From JAGTRP01 sp035255045 (lineage in GTDB: Bacteria; Pseudomonadota; Gammaproteobacteria; Burkholderiales; Rhodocyclaceae), in NCBI GenBank assembly GCA_035255045.1, contig DATFAA010000165.1:1-64000 (forward strand): a DNA stretch of 64,000 bases, written 5' to 3'. Position 1 is the first letter of the stretch; each line of letters opens with the position of its first letter. The notes below the pieces were generated by a model. That model was not told where the DNA came from. It worked only from the letters and a program-made list of their open reading frames with translations, and did no database searches. Made by a program: the position numbers and the translations under genes. Of this stretch, positions 7,902 to 16,429 are shown piece by piece.

Positions 7902-9914
7902 ATGAATGCTCCCCTCCTGAAAATCACCGATCTGCGCCTGGGCTTCGCCGCCGGCCGCCAGACCCTGCTGGCGGTGGACGGGGTGTCCTTCGAGGTCGGG
8001 GCGGGGGAGACCTTCGCCCTCCTGGGGGAATCGGGCTGCGGCAAGTCGGCCACCGCCCAGGGCATCATGCGCCTCCTCCCCTCGGCCGGGCGCATCGTCG
8101 GGGGCGGCGTCGAACTGGACGGCCAGAACGTCCTGGCCCTGCCGGAGGCTGACATGCGCTCGGTGCGGGGCCGGCGCATGGCCATGATCTTCCAGGAGCC
8201 GGCCACCAGCCTCAATCCCGTCCTCACGGTCGGGCAGCAGATCGGTGAGGTCCTGGAGCGCCACCGCGACCTCCGGGGTGAACCGGCCCGCCAGCGCATG
8301 CTGGAACTGCTGCGCCAGGTGGGCATCTCCGACCCGGAGCGGCGCCTCGGCGAATATCCCTTCCAGCTCTCCGGGGGCATGAAGCAGCGGGTCATGATCG
8401 CCGTCGCCCTGGCCGGTGAGCCGGACCTCCTCATCGCCGACGAGCCCACCACGGCCCTGGACGTCACCGTCCAGGCCCAGATCCTCGACCTTCTGGTGAA
8501 GCTCCAGCAGGAGCGGGGCATGGGCATGCTCCTGATTACCCACGACCTGGGGGTGGTGGCCCGCATGGCCCACCGGGTGGGGGTCATGTACGCCGGCGAG
8601 CTGGTGGAAGTGGCGCCCCGGGAGGCCTTCTTCACCAATCCCCGGCATCCCTACACCCGGGCCCTGTTCGCCGCCCTGCCGGAAGTGTCGCGGCGCGGCG
8701 CGATTTTGACTACCATCCCGGGCCAAGTGCCCTCCCTGGCCTGCATGCCCAAGGGCTGCCGCTTCGCCGACCGCTGCCGCTACGTCACCCCCATCAGCCG
8801 GGAGCAGTGGCCCAATTGGCGGAGCGTCGGGGAGGGGCACCAGGTGCGCTGCTTTTACGGAGGCCCCATGGACGAGGAGGAGATCGGCGAGCATGCCGCC
8901 GAGGTCCTCGCCGCCGCCCCGCCCCAGCCGGCGCCGCCGACCCTGGAGGTGCAGGAGCTGCGGGTCCATTTCCCCATCCGCCGGGGTGTGCTCCAGCGCA
9001 CCGTCGGCCACGTGAAGGCCGTGGACGGCGTCTCCCTCTCCCTGGCGCCGGGGCGGACCCTGGCCCTGGTGGGGGAGTCGGGCTGCGGCAAGACGACGGT
9101 GGGCAAGGCCATCCTCCAGCTCATCAAGCCCACCGCCGGCCACGTCAGGCTCAACGGCGCCGAGCTGGTGGGCATGCCGGCGGGGCGCCTGCAGGATATG
9201 CGCCGCGACCTGCAGATGGTCTTCCAGGACCCCTTCGCCTCCCTCAACCCCCGCCTGCGGGTGGGGGAGATCATCGCCGAGGGCATGGCCGCCCTCGGAG
9301 TGGTGGCCGGCGGCAAGGAGCGGCAGTCGGCGGTGGCGGCCCTTCTGGAGCAGGTCGGGCTGCCGGCCGAGGCGGCGGGGCGCTACCCCCACGAATTCTC
9401 CGGCGGTCAGCGCCAGCGCATCGCCATCGCCCGGGCCCTGGCGGTGCAGCCGGAGGTGCTGGTGTGCGACGAGCCGACATCGGCCCTGGACGTGTCGGTC
9501 CAGGCCCAGATCCTGAATCTGCTCAAATCCCTGCAGGAAAGCCTGGGGGTGGCCTATCTCTTCATCACCCACAATTTCGGGGTGGTGGAGTACCTCGCCC
9601 ACGAGGTGGCAGTCATGTACCTGGGGCGCATCGTCGAGTTCGGCAGCGCCGAGGAAGTCCTGCGTTCGCCCAAGCACCCCTATACCCGGGCGCTGCTCTC
9701 CGCCGTCCCCAAGCCGCGGCTGGAGGGGCAGCAGGAGGTCATCAAGCTGGCCGGGGAAACGCCGTCACCGGCCAATCCACCCAGCGGCTGCCATTTCCAC
9801 CCGCGCTGCCCGAACGTCATGGAAGTGTGCCGCAGCGTCTGGCCGGAAACGACCAGGCACGAAGCCACCCAGACGGTGGCCTGCCATCTCTACACGGAAC
9901 AGAAGGAAAAGTGA
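7902..9914 (+). CDS. Fused double-ATPase of a peptide-type ABC transporter (DppD-DppF/YejF type)
   Basis: Cytoplasmic energy-coupling protein with two complete ABC ATPase domains in one 670-residue chain, as in YejF and GsiA. Domain 1 has Walker A GESGCGKSAT near residue 45, signature LSGGMKQR and Walker B LLIADEPTTALD. Domain 2 has GESGCGKTTVGK, FSGGQRQR and VLVCDEPTSALD. Each domain ends with an oligopeptide-transporter C-terminal extension bearing cysteines (CRFADRCRY; CHFHPRCPNVMEVC) typical of the Fe-S-binding OppD/F tail. Last gene of the transporter operon; its stop directly abuts the convergent mltD stop. Confidence 0.95.
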   Translation: MNAPLLKITDLRLGFAAGRQTLLAVDGVSFEVGAGETFALLGESGCGKSATAQGIMRLLPSAGRIVGGGVELDGQNVLALPEADMRSVRGRRMAMIFQEPATSLNPVLTVGQQIGEVLERHRDLRGEPARQRMLELLRQVGISDPERRLGEYPFQLSGGMKQRVMIAVALAGEPDLLIADEPTTALDVTVQAQILDLLVKLQQERGMGMLLITHDLGVVARMAHRVGVMYAGELVEVAPREAFFTNPRHPYTRALFAALPEVSRRGAILTTIPGQVPSLACMPKGCRFADRCRYVTPISREQWPNWRSVGEGHQVRCFYGGPMDEEEIGEHAAEVLAAAPPQPAPPTLEVQELRVHFPIRRGVLQRTVGHVKAVDGVSLSLAPGRTLALVGESGCGKTTVGKAILQLIKPTAGHVRLNGAELVGMPAGRLQDMRRDLQMVFQDPFASLNPRLRVGEIIAEGMAALGVVAGGKERQSAVAALLEQVGLPAEAAGRYPHEFSGGQRQRIAIARALAVQPEVLVCDEPTSALDVSVQAQILNLLKSLQESLGVAYLFITHNFGVVEYLAHEVAVMYLGRIVEFGSAEEVLRSPKHPYTRALLSAVPKPRLEGQQEVIKLAGETPSPANPPSGCHFHPRCPNVMEVCRSVWPETTRHEATQTVACHLYTEQKEK

Positions 9915-11450
9915 TCAGGCGCGGCGGCCGCCGCCGGACCTGACTATTTTCGCCGGGCTACGGACGGGCGCGGCGACGATTGTTTTTTTTTCCGGTGCGC
10001 GCTTGGCCGCAACCTTCACCGGAGCGGCCTTGGCGGCTACCTTGGCAGCGGGCTTGGCGACGGCCACCGCGACCTTGCTGACCCGGGTCTTCTCCACCTT
10101 CGCCAGCTTGGCGGACTTGACCGGTTCGCCCTTGGCCAGCTTGTGGTCGCCCTTGGCGGCGAGCTGATGCTTCCTGCCGGCGGGAGTGGAGGCGATCTGG
10201 GGCAGGCGCGGCTGCTCGGGCACGTCGTCGGTGGCATCGCCCCTGGTGGCCGGCACCAGCAGGGTGGAGCCGGCGGAGATCTTGAGGCGGCCCTGGACGC
10301 CGTTGACCCGCTTCAGGTCGGCCAGGGAGATGCCGAAGCGGGGAGCCAGCTTGTCCAGCTTCTCGCCCGGCTTCAGGGTGTAGGTCTGCCAGCGGGAGAG
10401 GGGCTCGTCGTGCATCTCCAGGTTGGCCTGGAAGGTCCCCACCTTGTCGGCCGGGATGACCAGCGGGGTGGCAGGCTTGATCTGGGGCCGGTTATGGGAC
10501 GGGTTGAGGGCGACGAATTCGTTCAGGGGCATGCCGGCCAGCTTGGCGGCAGTGGTGACGTCGATGGGCCGGTTACTCTCGACGGTGGCGAAGTAGGGGC
10601 GATTGAGGATTTCCGGCAGCCGCAGCTCGGCCATCAGCCGGGGGTTGCTGAAGATGTTCTTGAGGGCCTGCAGCTTGGGGACGTAGTTGCGCGTCTCGTT
10701 GGGCATGTTCAGGCTGGAATAGTCGGTGGGCAGGCCCTTGGCCGCGTTCTTCTCCATGGCCCGCTTCACCGCGCCTTCGCCCCAGTTGTAGGAGGCCAGG
10801 GCCAGGTGCCAGTCGCCCTGCATCTCGTAGATGGTCTGCAGGTACTCGAGGGCGGCGGCGGTGGAGGCGACGATGTCCCGGCGCTGGTCCTGCCACCAGT
10901 TCTGCTCCAGCTTGTAGGTCTTGCCGGTGGAGGGGATGAACTGCCAGAGGCCGGAGGCCTGGGCCGGCGACTGGGCCATGGGGTTGTAGGCGCTCTCCAC
11001 CATGGGCAGCAAGGCCAGCTCGGTGGGCATGCCGCGCTTTTCCAGCTCCTCGACGATGTGGTGCATGTAGCGCCGGCTGCGCTCGACGATGCGGCGGAGC
11101 AGTTCCGGCCGGTTCTGGTACCACTGCTGGTGGTACAGCACCAGGTCGTTGTTGAGGTTCGGCATGGCGAAGCCGTTGCGCATGCGCTGCCAGAGGTCGT
11201 CGGTTTCCGCCGTCAGGTCGATGGCGCCGGGCAGCTGGGGGGCGGCCTGGAGTTCGTGGACGGACAGGGTTTCCTCGGCGCTCGCCTCTACATTGGCCTC
11301 CACCGGGGATGCCACATCGTTGGACAGGAAGAGGGCGAGGACGGTGGACGACTCGGCTTCGGCGTGGGCGGACAGGGCCAGCAGGGTGGCGGCTACCGCG
11401 GTGGTGAGCCGAAAGCCGGACAGGCGCGAGGGGACGGGGCGATGCGGCAT
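9915..11450 (-). CDS. mltD: MltD-like membrane-bound lytic murein transglycosylase with LysM and Ala/Lys-rich tail
   Basis: Cleaves peptidoglycan glycan strands in the periplasm. The 511-residue product starts at the ATG at 11450 (a GTG at 11477 is an alternative) with a signal-like hydrophobic segment at 13-30. An SLT catalytic domain spans about 100-280, with catalytic Glu152 in PMVESAYNP followed by SGLWQFIPSTG and ASYNWGEG. One clear LysM domain lies at about 354-400; a weaker one may precede it. From about 427 to the end the protein is an unusual basic tail of repeated Ala, Lys, Val and Pro. Ends tail-to-tail with the ABC ATPase gene without a visible terminator. Confidence 0.9.
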   Translation of the reverse strand: MPHRPVPSRLSGFRLTTAVAATLLALSAHAEAESSTVLALFLSNDVASPVEANVEASAEETLSVHELQAAPQLPGAIDLTAETDDLWQRMRNGFAMPNLNNDLVLYHQQWYQNRPELLRRIVERSRRYMHHIVEELEKRGMPTELALLPMVESAYNPMAQSPAQASGLWQFIPSTGKTYKLEQNWWQDQRRDIVASTAAALEYLQTIYEMQGDWHLALASYNWGEGAVKRAMEKNAAKGLPTDYSSLNMPNETRNYVPKLQALKNIFSNPRLMAELRLPEILNRPYFATVESNRPIDVTTAAKLAGMPLNEFVALNPSHNRPQIKPATPLVIPADKVGTFQANLEMHDEPLSRWQTYTLKPGEKLDKLAPRFGISLADLKRVNGVQGRLKISAGSTLLVPATRGDATDDVPEQPRLPQIASTPAGRKHQLAAKGDHKLAKGEPVKSAKLAKVEKTRVSKVAVAVAKPAAKVAAKAAPVKVAAKRAPEKKTIVAAPVRSPAKIVRSGGGRRA

Positions 11451-11554
11451 GAATACGGCTCCGGCTGACAAATCCACAACAAGATCAAGATTATACCTCG
11501 GATTTGCCGCCCCGGCCGGGGTTCCGCCGGACTGTTACATTTGCCGGGAAACCC

Positions 11555-12205
11555 TCATGGCAGCTTCGACACCACCCGGGCCAGCACCTCCTCCAGCTTT
11601 TCCGGGGGGAGGGGAGCGTCCGGAAAGCGCTGGCGCTGGCGGACGCCCTTGACCTCGTAGTCGATGCCGAACAGATCGACCCCCAGCAGCCGGATGCCGG
11701 CCGGCGCCTGCAGGGTGGCCGCCTTGAGGAGTGCCGCCTCGTCCTTGAGGGGGATGGCCGGGATCGCGTCCCACTCGGCGGACTCGATCCAGCCCATCTT
11801 GCCGATGCCGCCGATGAAGCGGGCCCGGGCCGGGCGCAGGCGGAAGAACATGAAGTCGAGGGACAAGTATTCCTCGGCGTCGGGGTGGTAGTGCAGGTAG
11901 CGGGCCACCATCTCCGGGGCGGGCTCGAAGGTCTCGCAGTCGCCCACCAGGGTGATGCGGGCCGCGGCCTGGATATTGGCTCCCTCCCCCTTGACCACCG
12001 ACAGGCTGCTGCGCCGGTCGGCCAGCAGGTTCTTGGTGTGCTCCGCCAGGGCGCTGATGAGGAACACCGGGCAATGGCCCTGGTCGAGGACACAGGGCAC
12101 CACGGTGGCATAGGGATAGCCGGCCAGCTGGTCGGACAGGGTGGCGATGGTGCCGTGGGGAACTTCGTGCAGCAGGGCGAGGGCGGATTCGAGGGATGTC
12201 TTCAT
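11555..12205 (-). CDS. HugZ-like pyridoxamine 5'-phosphate oxidase-related FMN-binding protein
   Basis: Cytoplasmic split-barrel flavoprotein-like protein of 216 residues. Seen: an N-terminal FMN-barrel pattern (GTIATLS, GYPYATVVP, PVFLISALAEHTKNL) and a C-terminal region resembling the HugZ/DUF2470 type (GIDYEVKGVRQRQRF). Members of this family include haem-degrading proteins and general stress proteins, so haem binding is possible but not shown. The ATG at 12205 has GGAG 9 bases upstream. It is divergent from the kinase gene at 12399, with 193 bases between them. Confidence 0.8.
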   Translation of the reverse strand: MKTSLESALALLHEVPHGTIATLSDQLAGYPYATVVPCVLDQGHCPVFLISALAEHTKNLLADRRSSLSVVKGEGANIQAAARITLVGDCETFEPAPEMVARYLHYHPDAEEYLSLDFMFFRLRPARARFIGGIGKMGWIESAEWDAIPAIPLKDEAALLKAATLQAPAGIRLLGVDLFGIDYEVKGVRQRQRFPDAPLPPEKLEEVLARVVSKLP

Positions 12206-12398
12206 GGCGAGTTCGCTCCAGATGCATGGGTCCCGGAAAAGGCCGCGGGAGGCCGGCCTGCGCGCCCATTCTAGCCGCTTGTTCCCGGGCTTATCCAGCG
12301 CTGCCGATGCTTTCGGGATAATCCCGGGCCGGAGGGCGGGCAGAAACCAAATGCCGCACCGGGGCTCAAACGTCTGGGTGCGTCCGGAAGAGGGAGAG

Positions 12399-13706
12399 AT
12401 GCGGTTGGACAGGAAGCATGACCCGGCCGCCGGCGGCATGACGACGGCGGAGCCTGCCTCGAGCCTTGAAGACGTCCAGGCGCTGCGGGCCAGGGTCGCC
12501 CAACTGGAGCGGGAACTGGCGGGCCGCAAGGAGCTGGAGACGGCGGTCCAGGAAAGCGGCCAGCGCTTCGCCGCCCTGGTGGACTCGGCCATGGACGCCA
12601 TCATCGGCGTCGATTCCCAGCAGCGCATCCTGCTCTTCAACCGGGCGGCGGAAGCCATGTTCCGGTGTCCGGTGGCGGAAGCCCTGGGTTCCGACCTCGG
12701 CCGCTTCATCCCGATGCGCTTCCGGGGTGACCACGCCGAGCATGTGCGGCGCTTCGGGGAGACCGGCACCACCAGCCGGGCCATGGGGCGCCTGGGAGCG
12801 CTGAGCGGCGTGCGCAGCGACGGGGTGGAGTTTCCCATCGAGGCTTCCATTTCCCAGATGGAGGTGTCGGGGGAGAAATTCTTCACCGTCATCCTGCGGG
12901 ACATCAGCGAGAGGAAGCGCCTGGAGGAGAAGCTGCAGCGCATGAACGAGGAACTGGAGAAGCGGGTGGAGGAAAGGACTGCCGAGCTGATGCACGCCAA
13001 CGAGGCCCTCCTGCGCAGCAACCTGGAGCTGCAGCAATTCGCCTATATCGCCGCCCACGACCTGCAGACGCCCCTGCGCTCCATCAGCGGCTTCGCCCAG
13101 CTGCTGCACAAGGAATATGCCGGCCATCTCGACGGCAATGCCGACGACCTCATCCGGCGGGTGGTGGACAACGCCCTGCGCATGCGCACCCTCATCCAGG
13201 ACCTGCTGGTCTATTCCCGTATCGATTCCCTCGGGCGCCCCCTGCGTCCCGTTTCCCTCGATCACCTCTTCGGCGAGGTGGTGGCTGCGCTGGAACCGCG
13301 GATCAGCGAACTGCGCGCCGAGGTCACCCGGGACGAGCTGCCGGTGGTCCTCGGGGACCGCAGCCAGCTGGCCCAGGTGCTCCACAACCTGGTGGACAAC
13401 GGCCTCAAATACCATGGCAGCGATCCGCCCCGGGTCCATGTCGGCGCCGAGCCCCAGGGGGAGGAGTGGGTGGTGTCGGTGCGGGACAACGGCATCGGCA
13501 TCGCGCCCCGGCATCACCGGCGCATCTTCGACATCTTCCGGCGCCTCCACACCCAGCAGGCCTACCCCGGCACCGGCATCGGGCTCGCCCTCTGCCGCAA
13601 GGTGGTGGAGCGCCACGGCGGGCGCATCTGGGTAGAATCGGAACCCGGCAAGGGCAGCGTCTTCCGCTTCACGCTGCCCATCAACAAGACGGAGGTATCG
13701 CGATGA
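12399..13706 (+). CDS. PAS domain sensor histidine kinase
   Basis: Soluble-looking two-component kinase of 435 residues with no membrane segment. Order: short coiled coil (25-50), PAS domain (about 51-172), coiled-coil linker, HisKA-like domain with His220 in AAHDLQTPLRS, and HATPase (about 325-428) with motifs LVDNGLKYHG, DNGIGI and GTGIGLALCRK. The HDLQ phosphoacceptor sequence is typical of bacteriophytochrome-like kinases, although no phytochrome domain is present. ATG at 12399 directly after an AGGGAGAG ribosome site. Its stop overlaps the response regulator start (ATGA), so the two are a coupled pair. Signal unknown. Confidence 0.9.
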   Translation: MRLDRKHDPAAGGMTTAEPASSLEDVQALRARVAQLERELAGRKELETAVQESGQRFAALVDSAMDAIIGVDSQQRILLFNRAAEAMFRCPVAEALGSDLGRFIPMRFRGDHAEHVRRFGETGTTSRAMGRLGALSGVRSDGVEFPIEASISQMEVSGEKFFTVILRDISERKRLEEKLQRMNEELEKRVEERTAELMHANEALLRSNLELQQFAYIAAHDLQTPLRSISGFAQLLHKEYAGHLDGNADDLIRRVVDNALRMRTLIQDLLVYSRIDSLGRPLRPVSLDHLFGEVVAALEPRISELRAEVTRDELPVVLGDRSQLAQVLHNLVDNGLKYHGSDPPRVHVGAEPQGEEWVVSVRDNGIGIAPRHHRRIFDIFRRLHTQQAYPGTGIGLALCRKVVERHGGRIWVESEPGKGSVFRFTLPINKTEVSR

Positions 13707-14155
13707 ACATGCCCATCGCCGGCATCCGTCCGGTGGAGATCCTGCTGGTCGAGGACAACCAGGACGATGTTCTCCTCGCCCGCCGGGGCTTCCAGCGCGC
13801 CCAGTGGCCGGTCAATCTGCACCATGTGGAGAACGGCGAGGAATGCATGGCCTTCCTGCGCCGCAGGGGGCCCTATGCCAATGCGCCGGCTCCGGACCTG
13901 ATCCTGCTGGATCTCAACATGCCGGTCATGGACGGCCGGGAGGTGATGGCGGAACTGGCGGCGGACGAGGAGCTGCGGCAGATGCCGGTGGTGGTGCTCA
14001 CCACCTCGGCCGACGAGCGGGATGTCCTGGACATGTATCGGGCCCGCTGCAGCTCCTACGTCGTCAAGCCGGTGGATTTCGACGAGTTCCTGGCGGCCAT
14101 CCACAGCATCGGCCAGTACTGGTTCAAGATCGCGGTCCTGCCGAGCAGGGCTTAG
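13703..14155 (+). CDS. Single-domain response regulator (Rcp1-like)
   Basis: CheY-like receiver of 150 residues without an output domain. Seen: acidic pocket EDN near residue 17, phosphoacceptor Asp70 in LLDLNMP, TTS near 100-102 and Lys122 in VVKPVDF. The FQRAQWPVNLHHVENGEE pattern and the insertion before the phosphorylation site are typical of the Rcp1 group that partners phytochrome-like kinases. Translationally coupled to the upstream kinase. It probably works as a phosphorelay shuttle, perhaps towards the hybrid kinase 67 bases downstream; this is inference from position. Confidence 0.92.
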   Translation: MNMPIAGIRPVEILLVEDNQDDVLLARRGFQRAQWPVNLHHVENGEECMAFLRRRGPYANAPAPDLILLDLNMPVMDGREVMAELAADEELRQMPVVVLTTSADERDVLDMYRARCSSYVVKPVDFDEFLAAIHSIGQYWFKIAVLPSRA

Positions 14156-14222
14156 CGGGTGGAAGGCGGCCCGGAATGGGGTGCGGCCGCCGGGGTTGGG
14201 AGGCGTGGCTGAGGGAGCGGAC

Positions 14223-15746
14223 ATGGGGAAAGCACTGAAACTGCTCATCATCGAGGACCGGGTGGCCGATTTCATGCTGCTCGAGCGCCACCTGCAGCGC
14301 CAGGGGCTGGAGGCCGCCTGCGTCCTGGTCTCCGACCGCAAGGAGCTGGAGGCGGCCCTGGAAGCCGGCGGCTGGGATGCCGTCCTCTCCGATTACCACG
14401 TCGACGGCCTGGACTTCAGGCTCGGTTTCGACCTGGTCCGCACCCGCTACCCGGAGCTGCCGGTCATCCTCGTCTCCGGCAGCCTGCGGGAGGACGAGGC
14501 CGTCGAATGGCTCAAGCAGGGGGTGGCCGACTTCGTCCTCAAGGACCGGCTGGCACGGCTGGTGCCCGCCATCGAACGGGCCCTGCGCGAGGCCGAGGAG
14601 CGCAGCAGCCGGCAGGCCACCGAGGAAGCCCTGCGGCGCAGCCGGGAAATGCTGCGCCTCATCACCGACGCGGCGCCGGCCTTGATCTCCTACGTGGATT
14701 CCGACTACTGCTACCGGCTGGTGAACCGCTGCTACGAGCGCTGGTTCGGGTTGCGTCCCGAGGAACTCGTCGGCCGGTCGGCACGGGAGGTGCTGGGCGA
14801 GGCCGCCTGGGAAGTCGTCCATTCCTACGTGGACCGCGCCTTGGCCGGCGAGGAGGTGAGTTACGAGCAGGAGTTGCCCTACCAGGGCGCCGGGCCGCGC
14901 TGGGTCCAGGTGTACTACACGCCCGACCGGGGTGCCGACGGCCGGGTCAGGGGTTTCGTGGTCCTGGTCCAGGACGTGGAGGCGCGCAAGCAGGTGGAAC
15001 TGGCCCTGGAGGCCCACAAGGTCCACCTGGAGGACGAGGTGGCCGCCCGCACCGCCCAGCTGGCCGCCACCAACCGGGAGTTGCAGGCTTTCGCCTACGC
15101 CGTCTCCCACGATCTCAAGGCGCCCCTGCGCAGCATCAACGCCTTCAGCGGCCTCCTGGAGAGCCGCTGCCGCGACCGCCTGGAAGGCGATTGCCTGCAA
15201 TTCCTCGGCTTCATCCAGCAAGGGGTCGGGCGCATGAACTCCCTGATCGACGACCTCCTGGACTACGCCCGCATGGAGCAGCGGACCCTGCAGGCCACCG
15301 TTCTGGAACTGCCCGCCGTGGTCCTCGCCACCCTGGACGAGAAGGAGGAGGAAATCCGCCGGCTCGGCGCCCAGGTCCGGGCCGACCTCCCGCCCCTGAA
15401 GGTGAAGGCCGACCCGGAGGGCCTGGCCCAGGTGCTGCGCAACCTGGTGGACAACGCCCTCAAGTTTTCCGCCCAGGCCACGCCGCCGGTCATCGAGATC
15501 GGCGCCAGGGTGGCCGAGGGCGGCTACTGCCAGCTATGGATCCGGGACAACGGCATCGGCTTCGACATGGCCCAGTACGAGCGCATTTTCGAAATATTCC
15601 AGCGCCTGCACAGCATCGAGGAATTCCCCGGTACCGGCATTGGCCTGGCCCTCATCAAGAAGGCGATGGAGCGCATGGGCGGACGGGTGTGGGCGGAGAG
15701 CACCCCGGGCCGGGGGGCGACCTTTTATCTGGAATTGCCGGACTGA
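14223..15746 (+). CDS. Receiver-PAS-histidine kinase
   Basis: Soluble 507-residue kinase with an N-terminal receiver domain (1-125, phosphoacceptor Asp57 in LSDYHVDG, Lys107), a PAS domain (about 140-255), a coiled coil, HisKA with His296 in SHDLKAPLRS, and HATPase (motifs LVDNALKFS, DNGIGFD, GTGIGLALIKK). The receiver-first architecture suggests that phosphorylation from another kinase tunes this kinase. ATG at 14223 has a GAGGGAG site. Third gene of the kinase/regulator group; transcription probably ends at the strong hairpin just downstream. No DNA-binding output gene is present in the group. Confidence 0.9.
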   Translation: MGKALKLLIIEDRVADFMLLERHLQRQGLEAACVLVSDRKELEAALEAGGWDAVLSDYHVDGLDFRLGFDLVRTRYPELPVILVSGSLREDEAVEWLKQGVADFVLKDRLARLVPAIERALREAEERSSRQATEEALRRSREMLRLITDAAPALISYVDSDYCYRLVNRCYERWFGLRPEELVGRSAREVLGEAAWEVVHSYVDRALAGEEVSYEQELPYQGAGPRWVQVYYTPDRGADGRVRGFVVLVQDVEARKQVELALEAHKVHLEDEVAARTAQLAATNRELQAFAYAVSHDLKAPLRSINAFSGLLESRCRDRLEGDCLQFLGFIQQGVGRMNSLIDDLLDYARMEQRTLQATVLELPAVVLATLDEKEEEIRRLGAQVRADLPPLKVKADPEGLAQVLRNLVDNALKFSAQATPPVIEIGARVAEGGYCQLWIRDNGIGFDMAQYERIFEIFQRLHSIEEFPGTGIGLALIKKAMERMGGRVWAESTPGRGATFYLELPD

Positions 15747-15752
15747 AAGTGA

Positions 15753-15786
15753 AAAACCGCTGAAATCTTTCGATTTCAGCGGTTTT
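15753..15786. terminator. Bidirectional rho-independent terminator
   Basis: Perfect 15-base inverted repeat (arms 15753-15767 and 15772-15786) with a 4-base loop, A-rich on the left and T-rich on the right. It can end transcription both of the kinase gene from the left and of tRNA-Asp from the right. Confidence 0.9.
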
Positions 15787-15791
15787 GTAGT

Positions 15792-15868
15792 TGGCGGAGT
15801 GGACGGGACTCGAACCCGCGACCCCCGGCGTGACAGGCCGGTATTCTAACCAACTGAACTACCACTCC
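15792..15868 (-). tRNA. tRNA-Asp (anticodon GTC)
   Basis: 77-base cloverleaf with CCA encoded. The 5' acceptor arm GGAGTGG pairs with CCACTCC, discriminator G; the anticodon loop CTGTCAC sits between CCGGC and GCCGG, giving anticodon GTC; the T-arm contains GGTTCGAGTCC. Confidence 0.97.
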
Positions 15869-15962
15869 GCGCTTTAGCTTGGTCGAAAGCTGCTATGCAA
15901 CCTTCGCTAATTCTTTCCGTTTCAGGCGGCTTTTTTTGCCTCGCGCGCTGAACGAGGTCGCC

Positions 15963-15990
15963 ATTATATGGATTTTTCCCGGCGTTGCAA
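15963..15990 (-). promoter_or_regulatory. Putative sigma-70 promoter upstream of tRNA-Asp
   Basis: On the minus strand, TTGCAA (15985-15990), a 16-base spacer and a perfect TATAAT (15963-15968). It would give a leader of about 88 bases before the tRNA, which is long but acceptable for a processed transcript. Confidence 0.6.
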
Positions 15991-16017
15991 CAGAAAAAGC
16001 ATTAAAGGTGAATTTTT

Positions 16018-16416
16018 CTAGATTCGCCTGTGCTCGACCATGATGCAGCGGTCCATCACCACCAACAGTCCGGCATCCTCGGCCACCTGGCGGGCTTCCT
16101 CGTTGGCTATGCCGAGCTGCAGCCACAGGGCCCTGGCGCCCATGGCCACGGCATCCTGGGCAGGCCGCAGGCAGTCGGCCGGCCGGCGGAAGACATTGAC
16201 CAGGTCCACCTTCTCCGGCACCGAGCGCAGGTCCGGGTAGCACTTCTCGCCCAGCACCTCGGTCAGCTTGGGATTGACCGGGATGATGCGGTAGCCGTGC
16301 TTCTGCATGTATTCCGAGACGTAGTGGGAGGCCCGGCTGGGGTCGTCGGAAATGCCGACCACGGCGATGGTTCGGCACTCTTCCAGGATGCGGCGGATGG
16401 GGGGATTGTCGTTCAT
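16018..16416 (-). CDS. CoA-binding domain protein (YccU-like)
   Basis: Small cytoplasmic protein of 132 residues with a Rossmann-type CoA-binding fold, as in E. coli YccU. Seen: the nucleotide-binding start IAVVGISDDPSRASHYV, then GYRIIPVNP and DLVNVFRRP, and the ending VVMDRCIMVEHRR characteristic of the family. No biochemical role is firmly known. The ATG at 16416 lies 13 bases after the alanine dehydrogenase stop, so it is probably the last gene of the marR-ald operon. Confidence 0.88.
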   Translation of the reverse strand: MNDNPPIRRILEECRTIAVVGISDDPSRASHYVSEYMQKHGYRIIPVNPKLTEVLGEKCYPDLRSVPEKVDLVNVFRRPADCLRPAQDAVAMGARALWLQLGIANEEARQVAEDAGLLVVMDRCIMVEHRRI

Positions 16417-16429
16417 GGCGTCGGCGGGT

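Noticed and set aside
15893..15964. 23-residue Lys/Arg-rich ORF before tRNA-Asp (minus strand, beginning MATSFSARGKK)
   Set aside because: Its ATG lies inside the TATAAT element of the promoter, so it would not be in the transcript.
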